Shown piece after piece: positions 1 through 5,476 of a stretch of 5,476 bases of DNA. A program made the translations under genes and the position numbers. Numbering within the stretch: the stretch's first letter is position 1; every line of letters begins with the position of its first letter. The notes under the pieces were generated by a model that did no database searches, was not told the origin of the DNA, and was given only the letters and a program-made list of their open reading frames with translations. This DNA is from a bacterium (GTDB lineage: Bacteria; Actinomycetota; Actinomycetes; Actinomycetales; Actinomycetaceae): positions 6,420 through 11,895 of the forward strand of contig JAUNRP010000036.1 in NCBI GenBank assembly GCA_030544165.1. The letters run 5' to 3'.

Positions 1-818
1 GCCTCCGGATCATTCCCCACCAGATCGTTGGCCCGCCGGGTGCTCGAGCGGTCCGCGGAGCCGGCCTCGGGCACACCGAGGTCCGCGTGTCCCGGACGGC
101 CCAGGTCCTGCACCAGTGACTGCAGGCCCGGGCGCACCACCACGAGCCCGTGGGAGGTCTCCTCGGGTTTCTCGGGAGCGCGCTCCGCCACCTCCACGAG
201 CTCCCGCACGGCGCGGTACTGCACGCGATTCCCGGGCGCCACGTACGCGGGCTTCTCCGCGTTCCCATCCCACATCTGCGTGTGGGTGCGGCCCAACAAC
301 TGCCAGCCGCCGGGCGACTGCTTGGGGTACACGGCAGAGAAGTGGCCGGCAATGGCCACGGACTTCGCGGGAACCGCAGTGCGCGGTGTCTCCCTGCGCG
401 GCACGTTGAGGGAGTCGTTCTCCCCCACGCAGTACGTGAACCCGGGAGCGAACCCACCGAACGCCGCGGTCCAGATCTGGCCCGTGTGGGCCTCGATCAC
501 ACCATCCCGCGAGAGCCCCAGGAGCTCGGCCACATCGTCCAGGTCCTCGCCGTCGTACAGCACGTCGATCTCCACCAACGTGCTGTCCCGATCCGCCGCC
601 GCAGTGACCTCGAGGTCCCGCACGTGGCGGGCGAGCCGATCCGCCGCCACCGGGCTCACGGCCTTGACGAGCACCGTCTTCGCCGCCGCCACCACGTCCG
701 TCTGGCCGGGCTGCGGATCCGCGGTGAGCGCGGCGTGCAGGGCGATCACATCATCGAGATCGTCCAGCTCCACGATGAACGCGAGGTCTCCACACGGGAG
801 GATCCTGCGCGCGCTCAT
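1..818 (-). CDS. pxpB/pxpC: 5-oxoprolinase subunits B and C fused (PxpB-PxpC, KipI-KipA type), 3' end cut by window edge
   Basis: With PxpA, PxpB and PxpC form the prokaryotic ATP-dependent 5-oxoprolinase, which converts 5-oxoproline (pyroglutamate) to glutamate in the cytoplasm. The visible 272 codons run from an ATG at 818-816 off the left edge without a stop. Residues 1 to about 205 are the KipI/PxpB domain, with GGFAPGFTYC (121-130), VPAKSVAIAG (149-158) and YPKQSPGGWQLLGRT (164-178), all family hallmarks. After a charged linker (about 206-222) the KipA/PxpC domain begins, with VRPGLQSLVQDLGRPG (228-243) and RRANDLVGND (261-270). The junction is in frame with no stop, so this is a true fusion and not two adjacent genes. 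The start overlaps the pxpA stop as ATGA, implying translational coupling. Urea amidolyase also carries these domains, but no biotin carboxylase region precedes them and the pxpA neighbour favours 5-oxoprolinase. The C-terminal end, including any added domain, cannot be seen. Confidence 0.93.
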   Translation of the reverse strand, partial: MSARRILPCGDLAFIVELDDLDDVIALHAALTADPQPGQTDVVAAAKTVLVKAVSPVAADRLARHVRDLEVTAAADRDSTLVEIDVLYDGEDLDDVAELLGLSRDGVIEAHTGQIWTAAFGGFAPGFTYCVGENDSLNVPRRETPRTAVPAKSVAIAGHFSAVYPKQSPGGWQLLGRTHTQMWDGNAEKPAYVAPGNRVQYRAVRELVEVAERAPEKPEETSHGLVVVRPGLQSLVQDLGRPGHADLGVPEAGSADRSSTRRANDLVGNDPE

Positions 819-1564
819 GCGAACGGGCTGATCTCGACGCCGGCCCCCACCAGGGCGTCGCGCACCTTGCGCGCGATCTCGACCGCGCCCGCCGTGTCAC
901 CGTGAACGCAGATGGACTCCGCCTCCATGGGGATCGCCTCGCCGTCGATGGTGGTGACGGTGCCCTGCGTTGCCAACTGGACCATGCGCTGGGAGACGAG
1001 TTCGGCGTCGTGGATGACGGAACCCTCGATGCGCCGCGAGACGAGCGTGCCCTCGGCGGTGTACGCGCGATCGGCGAACGCCTCGCGCACCGTGCGCAGG
1101 CCCGCCTCCCGGGCCAACCGCTCCACGGCCGAGCCCGGCAGGCACAGGAGCGCCAACCCCGAGTCGAAGGCAACGATCGCGTCCACCACCGCCTGGGCCT
1201 GCTCCTCGTGGTGCACGATCGTGTTGTAGAGGGCGCCGTGGGGCTTGACGTACCGCACGTCGGTGCCCGCCACCTGCGCCATCCCGCGCAGGGCCCCCAT
1301 CTGGTAGATCACCGCGTCCCGGAGCTCTGCGGGGGGCACGTCCACGAACACGCGCCCGAAGTTGGCGAGGTCCCGGTAGGCCACGTGGGCCCCCACCGAG
1401 ACGCCGTTGGCGGCCGCCGCCTCCAGGGTCTCCCGCATCACGCGGGGATCGCTCGCGTGGAAGCCGCAGGCGATGTTCGCGGAGGAGACGATCGTCATCA
1501 TCGTGGCGTCGTCGCCCATCGTCCAGTTGGAGAATGACTCCCCCGAGTCTGAGTTGAGGTCCAC
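815..1564 (-). CDS. pxpA: 5-oxoprolinase subunit A (LamB/YcsF family)
   Basis: PxpA works with PxpB and PxpC to cleave 5-oxoproline to glutamate using ATP, disposing of a spontaneous glutamine/glutamate breakdown product. From the chosen start the protein is 249 aa, the usual family length, and complete. Hallmarks in order are DLNSDSGESFSNW (2-14), ANIACGFHASDP (29-40), GAHVAYRDLANFGR (58-71), VKPHGALYN (106-114), EAFADRAYTAEGTLVSRR (161-178) and ICVHGDTAGAV (228-238). I prefer the GTG at 1564-1562 because AAGGAG lies five bases upstream and the conserved VDLNSD block starts there. An in-frame GTG at 1600 would add 12 residues with no family match and would start inside a candidate -10 element. 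The stop overlaps the start of the pxpB-pxpC gene by four bases, so the two are one operon. Minor departures from the commonest motif forms (HASDP for HAGDP, SGES near the N-terminus) leave the expected His and Asp residues in place. Confidence 0.95.
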   Translation of the reverse strand: MDLNSDSGESFSNWTMGDDATMMTIVSSANIACGFHASDPRVMRETLEAAAANGVSVGAHVAYRDLANFGRVFVDVPPAELRDAVIYQMGALRGMAQVAGTDVRYVKPHGALYNTIVHHEEQAQAVVDAIVAFDSGLALLCLPGSAVERLAREAGLRTVREAFADRAYTAEGTLVSRRIEGSVIHDAELVSQRMVQLATQGTVTTIDGEAIPMEAESICVHGDTAGAVEIARKVRDALVGAGVEISPFA

Positions 1565-1569
1565 GGCGG

Positions 1570-1575
1570 CTCCTT
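1570..1575 (-). promoter_or_regulatory. Ribosome binding site of pxpA
   Basis: The minus strand reads AAGGAG five bases before the GTG at 1564-1562. This strong Shine-Dalgarno match decides the start in favour of this GTG over the in-frame GTG at 1600-1598. Confidence 0.8.
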
Positions 1576-1598
1576 CGGCTGGGATTCGTCCAGTTCCC

Positions 1599-1604
1599 AC
1601 CCTA
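1599..1604 (-). promoter_or_regulatory. Possible -10 element for the pxpA operon
   Basis: The minus strand reads TAGGGT, a form common in actinobacterial housekeeping -10 boxes, about 35 bases upstream of the chosen pxpA start, so the leader would be roughly 28 bases with the ribosome site inside it. No good -35 hexamer sits 16-18 bases further up (the best is a weak CGTGGA-like stretch), so the call is tentative. Read-through from the gene upstream is the alternative. The rest of the 124-base gap (1565-1688) shows no clear terminator or repeat. Confidence 0.3.
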
Positions 1605-1688
1605 GCCGTCGCGTCCGTTCTCCACGGCCCGACGACGCAGCTCGCCCCCCGTCATCCCCTCGCGTTCCGTGGGACCGTCAGCGCCGTC

Positions 1689-2054
1689 TCACATCCAGTT
1701 GACGCCGCCGGTCTCGCACTCCTCGATGCGGTGGGCGATCATCCGGCGCAGTAGGGCTGCCGGGATCGGCTCCCCGTAGGGCACCTGGAGGGTGCCCTTG
1801 CCGGACTTCAGGTCACCGAACTCGCCGCGGAAGCGCTCGATCGTGCTGGGCGTGAACGCCACGTTGGCGTGGCGGGCGTGGCCGGAGAACTGGAACCAGA
1901 TGGTGCGTCCGATGTATGCCGGGTGGCCCCACTTGAGGGCCTCCTCCCCCTCGGGGGCCGCATCGAGCGCGAGGGCGCGGAGCTGGGTGAGGGTCTCGCG
2001 TGCCTCGCCCTCGAAGCCTTCGAGGTACTCCTCTGCCGTGGTGGGCCGGGCCAT
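1689..2054 (-). CDS. DUF1801 (YdhG/YobT-like) domain protein
   Basis: A complete small cytoplasmic protein of 121 aa with no signal peptide or membrane segment. It matches the DUF1801 pattern: an N-terminal helix pair beginning TTAEEYLEGFEGEARETL, then EALKWGHPAYIG with the conserved Gly-x-Pro-x-Tyr, a strand pair TIWFQFSGHARHANVAFT, and FGDLKSGKGTLQVPYGEPIP before a C-terminal helix. Family members related to Bacillus YdhG (Fra) have been linked to iron delivery, but most have no known role, so I assign no function. The ATG at 2054-2052 begins one base after the clpB TGA, and its ribosome site GAGGAG lies inside the last clpB codons, so translation is probably coupled. An upstream in-frame GTG (2132) would extend 26 residues into clpB with low-complexity sequence and is rejected. 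By position it should be induced with clpB under heat or thiol stress. Confidence 0.85.
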   Translation of the reverse strand: MARPTTAEEYLEGFEGEARETLTQLRALALDAAPEGEEALKWGHPAYIGRTIWFQFSGHARHANVAFTPSTIERFRGEFGDLKSGKGTLQVPYGEPIPAALLRRMIAHRIEECETGGVNWM

Positions 2055-2055
2055 C

Positions 2056-4656
2056 TCAGGACTCCTCGGGGGTGAGGGTGAGTCCGGAATCGCCACGGTC
2101 CACGTGCACCGTGGAGCCGTCCTCCACCTCACCGCCGAGCAGGAGCCGGGCGAGCCGGTCCCCGATCTCCCGCTGCACCAGGCGGCGGAGCGGGCGGGCG
2201 CCGTAGGCCGGATCGTAGCCCTCGTCCGCGAGCCAGGCTCGGGCGGCCTCGGTCACGTCCAGCGAGATCCGCCGGTCCCGGAGGCGGCGGGCCATCTGCT
2301 CCACCTGGATCTCCACGATGTGGGCGAGGTCCTCGCGTGAGAGGGCATCGAACATGATGACGTCGTCCAGCCGGTTGAGGAACTCGGGCTTGAAGGAGCT
2401 GCGCACCACGGCCATGACGGCGTCGTGCTTCTCCTCCGGGCCGAGCAGCGGGTCCACCAGGAACTGGGAGCCCAGGTTGGAGGTGAGGATGAGGATCACG
2501 TTGCGGAAGTCCACCGTGCGGCCCTGGCCATCGGTGAGGCGCCCGTCGTCGAGCACCTGGAGGAGGATGTCGAACACCTCGGGGTGGGCCTTCTCCACCT
2601 CGTCCAGCAGCACCACGGTGTAGGGGCGGCGGCGGACGGCCTCGGTGAGTTGCCCGCCCTCCTCGTAGCCCACGTAGCCGGGAGGGGCGCCCACGAGGCG
2701 GGAGACGGAGTGCTTCTCCGAGTACTCGGACATGTCGATGCGGACCATGGCGCGCTCGTCGTCGAACAGGAAGTCCGCGAGCGCCTTGGCGAGCTCGGTC
2801 TTGCCAACTCCCGTGGGACCGAGGAAGAGGAACGAGCCGGTGGGGCGGTCCGGGTCCGAGACGCCCGCGCGGGCGCGGCGGATCGCATCGGAGACGGAGC
2901 GGACGGCGGCCTGTTGGCCGATCAGGCGCACTCCGATCACGTCCTCCATGGAAAGGAGCTTCTCGGTCTCGCCCTGCATCATCTTGCCGGTGGGGATGCC
3001 GGTCCAGGAGGAGACCACCTCCGCGATCTCCTCCGGGCCCACCCGGTCCGCGATCATGGGCGCTGCCGCGGCCGTCTCGGCCGATGACTCCGCCTCCTCC
3101 GCGGCGGCGATCTCCTTCTCCACCGTGGGGATCTCGCCGTACTCGATCCGCCCGGCGGTCTCGAAGTCGTTGGCGCGCACCGCCTGGTCCAGGGCCACGC
3201 GCAGCTCATCCAGCCGGGCCTTGAGATCACCCACACGGTTGTGGCCCGCCTTCTCGGACTCCCACCGGGCGTTCAGCGCGGAGAGCTCCTCGGAGCGATC
3301 CGCAAGCTCCTCGCGGAGCTTCTCCAGCCGCTGCTCCGAGCCCGGCTCGTCCAGGCCTGCCTCCTCGAGGTAGGACTCCTCCATCTTGAGGCGGTCCACC
3401 TGGCGGCGGAGGGTGTCGATCTCGATGGGGGCCGAGTCGAGCTCCATGCGCAGGCGCGAGGCGGCCTCGTCCACGAGGTCGATGGCCTTGTCCGGGAGCT
3501 GGCGGCCGGTGATGTAGCGGTCGGAGAGGGTGGCGGCGGCCACGAGGGCGCCGTCCGAGATGGTGACCTTGTGGTGCGCCTCGTACTTGGGGGCGATCCC
3601 GCGCAGGATCGCCACCGTGTCCTCCACGGACGGCTCTCCCACGTACACCTGCTGGAAGCGGCGCTCGAGGGCCGGGTCCTTCTCCACGTACTCGCGGTAC
3701 TCGTCCAGCGTGGTGGCGCCGATCATGCGGAGCTCGCCGCGCGCGAGCATGGGCTTGAGCATGTTGGAGGCGTCCATGGCGCCGTCCCCGCCCGCGCCCG
3801 CGCCCACCACGGTGTGGAGCTCATCGATGAAGGTGACCACCTCGCCGTCGGAGTCCTCGATCTCCTTCAGGACCGCCTTGAGGCGCTCCTCGAACTCGCC
3901 CCGATACTTGGCGCCCGCCACCATGGCCGCGAGGTCGAGGGCGATGAGGCGCTTGCCGCGCAGCGAGTCCGGCACGTCTCCGGCCACGATCCGCTGGGCG
4001 AGGCCCTCCACAACGGCGGTCTTGCCCACGCCGGGCTCTCCGATCAGGACGGGGTTGTTCTTGGTGCGCCGGGAGAGCACCTGGACCACGCGGCGGATCT
4101 CCGAGTCCCGGCCGATCACGGGGTCCATCTTTCCCGCGCGGGCCTGGGCGGTCATATCCCGGCCGTACTTCTCGAGGGACTGGAAGGTGTCCTCCGGGTC
4201 CGGGGAGGTCACGCGCCCGGAGCCCCGCACCTGCGGGAGCGCGGCGGCGAGCCGGTCCCGGTCCGCGCCCGCGGAACGCAGGATGTCACCGGCGGAGGAC
4301 TGCGAGGCCGCGAGCGCCATGAGCAGGCACTCCGTGGAGGTGTAGTCATCCCCCAGCGCGGAGGCCTCCTCCCCTGCCTGGGTGATCACGTTCAGGACCT
4401 CCCGGGAGGTCTGCGGCTGCGCCACGGAGGAGCCGCTCGCGCCCGGCAGGCGCGAGAGCTCCCCGTGGGTCTGCACCTCAACATCGTGGACGTTGGCTCC
4501 CACCGCATGCAGCAGCCCCACGGCCACGCTGCCCTCCTGGGCGAGCAGCGCCCGGAGCAGGTGGACGGTCTCGAGCGTGGGGTTCCCCGCGCTCGTGGCG
4601 AGCTGGATCGCCGCGGCGATCGCCTCGCGTGACTTGGTGGTGAGCTTGTCGGACAT
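2056..4656 (-). CDS. clpB: ATP-dependent chaperone/disaggregase ClpB (Hsp100)
   Basis: ClpB is a cytoplasmic AAA+ hexamer that threads proteins out of aggregates and hands them to DnaK for refolding. This is an intact 866-aa copy of normal length. Order: Clp N-domain repeats (about 1-145); first AAA+ module with Walker A GEPGVGKT (206-213), pore loop KYRGEFEE (Tyr251), Walker B FIDE (276-279) and arginine fingers Arg332/333; the coiled-coil M-domain (about 405-530) that binds DnaK, ending in the typical YGEIPTVEKEI; second AAA+ module with Walker A GPTGVGKT (613-620), pore loop GYVGYEEGG (Tyr661), Walker B LLDE (683-686), Arg762 finger and sensor-2 GARP (819-822). The long M-domain and the lack of an IGF/IGL ClpP-docking loop set it apart from ClpA and ClpC. 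ATG 4656 is chosen because AAGGAG lies four bases upstream and SDKLTTKSREA is the family N-terminus. The frame stays open 74 codons further but runs through the promoter. Regulation is probably by HspR and a sigma-R/sigma-H-type factor. Confidence 0.98.
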   Translation of the reverse strand: MSDKLTTKSREAIAAAIQLATSAGNPTLETVHLLRALLAQEGSVAVGLLHAVGANVHDVEVQTHGELSRLPGASGSSVAQPQTSREVLNVITQAGEEASALGDDYTSTECLLMALAASQSSAGDILRSAGADRDRLAAALPQVRGSGRVTSPDPEDTFQSLEKYGRDMTAQARAGKMDPVIGRDSEIRRVVQVLSRRTKNNPVLIGEPGVGKTAVVEGLAQRIVAGDVPDSLRGKRLIALDLAAMVAGAKYRGEFEERLKAVLKEIEDSDGEVVTFIDELHTVVGAGAGGDGAMDASNMLKPMLARGELRMIGATTLDEYREYVEKDPALERRFQQVYVGEPSVEDTVAILRGIAPKYEAHHKVTISDGALVAAATLSDRYITGRQLPDKAIDLVDEAASRLRMELDSAPIEIDTLRRQVDRLKMEESYLEEAGLDEPGSEQRLEKLREELADRSEELSALNARWESEKAGHNRVGDLKARLDELRVALDQAVRANDFETAGRIEYGEIPTVEKEIAAAEEAESSAETAAAAPMIADRVGPEEIAEVVSSWTGIPTGKMMQGETEKLLSMEDVIGVRLIGQQAAVRSVSDAIRRARAGVSDPDRPTGSFLFLGPTGVGKTELAKALADFLFDDERAMVRIDMSEYSEKHSVSRLVGAPPGYVGYEEGGQLTEAVRRRPYTVVLLDEVEKAHPEVFDILLQVLDDGRLTDGQGRTVDFRNVILILTSNLGSQFLVDPLLGPEEKHDAVMAVVRSSFKPEFLNRLDDVIMFDALSREDLAHIVEIQVEQMARRLRDRRISLDVTEAARAWLADEGYDPAYGARPLRRLVQREIGDRLARLLLGGEVEDGSTVHVDRGDSGLTLTPEES
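2062..2067 (-). promoter_or_regulatory. Ribosome binding site of the DUF1801 gene, inside clpB
   Basis: The minus strand reads GAGGAG, formed by the final Glu-Glu codons of clpB, seven bases before the ATG at 2054. It supports this start, and ribosomes finishing clpB would cover the site, which is typical of coupled translation. Confidence 0.7.
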
Positions 4657-4660
4657 TCGG

Positions 4661-4666
4661 CTCCTT
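4661..4666 (-). promoter_or_regulatory. Ribosome binding site of clpB
   Basis: The minus strand reads AAGGAG four bases before the ATG at 4656-4654. It settles the clpB start against the longer open frame that reaches 4878. Confidence 0.8.
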
Positions 4667-4680
4667 GCGGTCTGTGGGAT

Positions 4681-4696
4681 CTGCAGCCTCCTGCAG
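4681..4696 (-). other. Short hairpin in the clpB 5' leader
   Basis: The minus strand reads CTGCAG, GAGG, CTGCAG. Because CTGCAG is self-complementary, the two copies can pair as a six-base stem with a GAGG loop. If transcription starts near 4703 as the promoter suggests, the hairpin would lie within the first 25 bases of the message and 14 bases upstream of the true ribosome site. It could stabilise the 5' end or be chance; the structure is seen, the role is not. Confidence 0.4.
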
Positions 4697-4710
4697 GGTC
4701 TTCTTATCCC

Positions 4711-4736
4711 AACGATTCCAAAGTTGAGCCTATTCC
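4711..4736 (-). promoter_or_regulatory. Sigma-R/sigma-H-type promoter of clpB
   Basis: On the minus strand GGAAT (4736-4732) is followed after exactly 18 bases by GTT (4713-4711), matching the GGAAT-N18-GTT consensus of the actinobacterial thiol/heat-stress sigma factors (Streptomyces SigR, mycobacterial SigH). The start of transcription would be near 4700-4705, giving a leader of about 45-50 bases. No convincing housekeeping -35/-10 pair is visible in the gap. The -35 element sits inside the HspR operator, so repressor and polymerase should compete. Confidence 0.7.
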
Positions 4737-4743
4737 ACTCAAG
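4723..4743 (-). promoter_or_regulatory. HspR operator (HAIR) of clpB
   Basis: The minus strand reads CTTGAGT-N7-GCTCAAC. This matches the HAIR consensus CTTGAGT-N7-ACTCAAG: the left arm is perfect, the right arm differs only at its first and last bases, and the spacing is exact. HspR is the MerR-family heat-shock repressor of dnaK and clpB in actinobacteria and uses DnaK as co-repressor. The site is 67 bases upstream of the clpB start and its N7 spacer contains the GGAAT -35 element. Confidence 0.85.
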
Positions 4744-4759
4744 TTGGTTCGGCCACTGT

Positions 4760-4772
4760 GGAGCCGCGCTCC
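4760..4772 (-). terminator. Possible weak terminator hairpin after the right-edge gene
   Basis: Just after the TAG at 4774-4772 the minus strand reads GGAGC, GCG, GCTCC, a five-base-pair GC-rich stem with a three-base loop. No T-run follows, so as an intrinsic terminator it is weak. It lies between this gene and the clpB promoter, where a terminator would be expected. Confidence 0.25.
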
Positions 4773-5476
4773 TAGTTGGAGCCCTGCGCCGCCTCCTCCG
4801 GGATGTCCGTGTTCTTGTAGAGGTGCGGCTGGGTGACCGCGGTGACCTTCTCCCACTCGGCGTCCATGTCCGCGCCACTGGCGCACGTCATGAGGTAGTC
4901 CACGCCCCAGATCTCCCACAGCGATTCCCCGGCTGGGATGGGCGTGTAGGAGGTGGCCAGGCGCATCGGCGTCCCCTGCAGCGATTCGATGTCCGAGACC
5001 AGGAATTCGTAGTCCTGCTCCTTGCCCGGCAGGCTGACCTTCTCGTACTGCTCGAACGGCACCGGACCGTCCTGGGGCGTCCAGTCCGTGTAGAGCTCGT
5101 AGAGGCTCGTGAGTGCCTGCAGGGAAGCGAGGTCGTCGCTCACCGGCGCGTCCGAGCCCCACAGGTCCACCATGGTGAACCGGTGCTCGAAGTTGCACGT
5201 CTCGCTCACAAAGTCTGTGTAGAAGCCCTCCGCGGGCGGCTCGTCAACGCGGGTGTAGCCCTCAGGGGTTCCCGAGAAGTCCAGCTCCGGCTCGAACGGT
5301 TCTCCCGCGGGCTCGCTGGGCGGCTCGGTGGTGGGCGCCTCCGTTGTGGGGGCCTCCGTGTTGGGCGGATAGGTAGTTGGCTCTTCGGTAGTCGGCGCCT
5401 CGGTTGTGTGCGCCTCGGTTGTTGGAGCGGCGGTGGTGGGAGACGTCGTCGTCTGTGATTCTGCAGTCTCGGCGAC
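4772..5476 (-). CDS. Unrecognised protein with Thr/Pro/Glu-rich repeat linker, N-terminus cut by window edge
   Basis: The frame is open from the right edge to a TAG at 4774-4772, showing 234 C-terminal residues; the true start is outside the window. Residues 1-66 are low complexity: a Thr-rich stretch, eight tandem pentapeptides of the form A-P-T-T-E (12-51), then a Pro/Glu-rich stretch ending near EPFEPELD. From about residue 67 a more ordinary, acidic domain follows, rich in Trp and Tyr, with segments such as GYTRVDEPPAEGF, FEHRFTMVDLWGSD and SLWEIWGVDYLMTC. It holds two cysteines (Cys94 and Cys198) that could form a disulfide. A linker like this is typical of exported or lipid-anchored actinobacterial proteins, with the missing N-terminus carrying the signal or membrane segment; that is inference. 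I do not recognise the C-terminal domain and assign no function. A GTG at 5209 would give only 145 aa and cut the domain, so it is not taken as the start. Confidence 0.75.
   Translation of the reverse strand, partial: VAETAESQTTTSPTTAAPTTEAHTTEAPTTEEPTTYPPNTEAPTTEAPTTEPPSEPAGEPFEPELDFSGTPEGYTRVDEPPAEGFYTDFVSETCNFEHRFTMVDLWGSDAPVSDDLASLQALTSLYELYTDWTPQDGPVPFEQYEKVSLPGKEQDYEFLVSDIESLQGTPMRLATSYTPIPAGESLWEIWGVDYLMTCASGADMDAEWEKVTAVTQPHLYKNTDIPEEAAQGSN
5324..5443 (-). repeat. Eight tandem 15-bp units encoding A-P-T-T-E-like pentapeptides
   Basis: Eight consecutive 15-base units encode, N to C, SPTTA, APTTE, AHTTE, APTTE, EPTTY, PPNTE, APTTE and APTTE. The threonine codons vary (ACC, ACA, ACG, ACT), so the DNA units have diverged while the peptide pattern is kept. 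This indicates selection for a flexible, possibly glycosylated linker and not a very recent expansion. Copy number may vary between strains. Confidence 0.8.

Noticed and set aside
28..831. Plus-strand open frame of 267 codons across the pxpB-pxpC region
   Set aside because: It is the antisense shadow of the PxpB-PxpC fusion, which carries clear family motifs, and it is Ser/Arg/Thr-rich without recognisable motifs.
1565..1600. Longer pxpA starting at GTG 1600
   Set aside because: The 12 added residues have no family match, a strong ribosome site serves the GTG at 1564, and the longer start would fall in the candidate -10 element.
3241..4632. Long plus-strand open frame of 463 codons antisense to clpB
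   Set aside because: It lies wholly inside the strongly conserved clpB on the other strand; the protein is low-complexity His/Gly/Leu/Arg-rich with no family pattern, as expected from G/C third positions read in the opposite strand.
4701..4743. Housekeeping sigma-A promoter for clpB using TTGAGT or the GGATAA-like stretch
   Set aside because: TTGAGT has no acceptable -10 at 16-18 bases, and GATAAG has no -35 at the right distance; the GGAAT-N18-GTT pair fits far better.
4657..4878. N-terminal extension of ClpB by 74 codons
   Set aside because: The extension is Arg/Ser/Thr-rich, overlaps the end of the upstream gene, the HAIR operator and the promoter, and lacks ClpB similarity; AAGGAG and the family N-terminus fix the start at 4656.
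4704..5198. Minus-strand 164-codon open frame in another frame over the right-edge gene
   Set aside because: It runs through the clpB promoter and HAIR site and is rich in Gly/Arg/His/Ala; the chosen frame is open to the window edge, holds the regular pentapeptide repeat and ends before the promoter.
1..5476. Mobile elements, CRISPR arrays, tRNA/rRNA genes, toxin-antitoxin or phage-defence genes
   Set aside because: I found no terminal inverted repeats with a transposase, no spaced direct repeats of CRISPR type, no tRNA-like fold and no motifs of such proteins; the coding space is explained by the genes listed.

Overview
This is a high-GC window in which every supported gene lies on the minus strand. 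The codon use (G or C at most third positions), the GTG starts, the AAGGAG-type ribosome sites and above all an HspR/HAIR operator combined with a sigma-R/sigma-H-type promoter in front of clpB point to an actinobacterium. The protein sequences suggest Micrococcales or a relative, but I cannot name a genus from the sequence.

Layout in the direction of transcription (right to left): (1) 5476-4772, the C-terminal part of an unrecognised protein. It has a Thr/Pro/Glu-rich tandem-repeat linker followed by a soluble domain with two cysteines, and its N-terminus is outside the window. (2) 4771-4657, a 115-base regulatory gap holding a possible weak terminator, an HspR operator with a sigma-R-like promoter threaded through it, a short 5'-UTR hairpin and the clpB ribosome site. 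(3) 4656-2056, an intact clpB of 866 codons, the Hsp100 disaggregase. (4) 2054-1689, a small DUF1801-family gene that starts one base after the clpB stop and is probably translated with it. (5) 1688-1565, a short gap with a possible promoter. (6) 1564-815, pxpA, overlapping by four bases (ATGA) with (7) 818-1, a pxpB-pxpC fusion cut by the left edge.

The genes form two functional blocks. The clpB block is a stress unit: heat or thiol stress should relieve HspR repression and bring in an alternative sigma factor, giving more ClpB to resolve aggregates together with DnaK, and the DUF1801 protein would be made along with it. The pxpA-pxpBC block encodes the prokaryotic ATP-dependent 5-oxoprolinase, which opens the damaged metabolite 5-oxoproline to glutamate. 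Nothing in the sequence links the two blocks beyond shared direction.

I see no mobile element, CRISPR array, RNA gene or prophage remnant. The window is mostly ordinary chromosomal housekeeping. The points of most interest are the architecture of the clpB control region, the coupled DUF1801 gene and the unrecognised linker protein at the right edge. I found no convincing evidence of a new multi-gene system.
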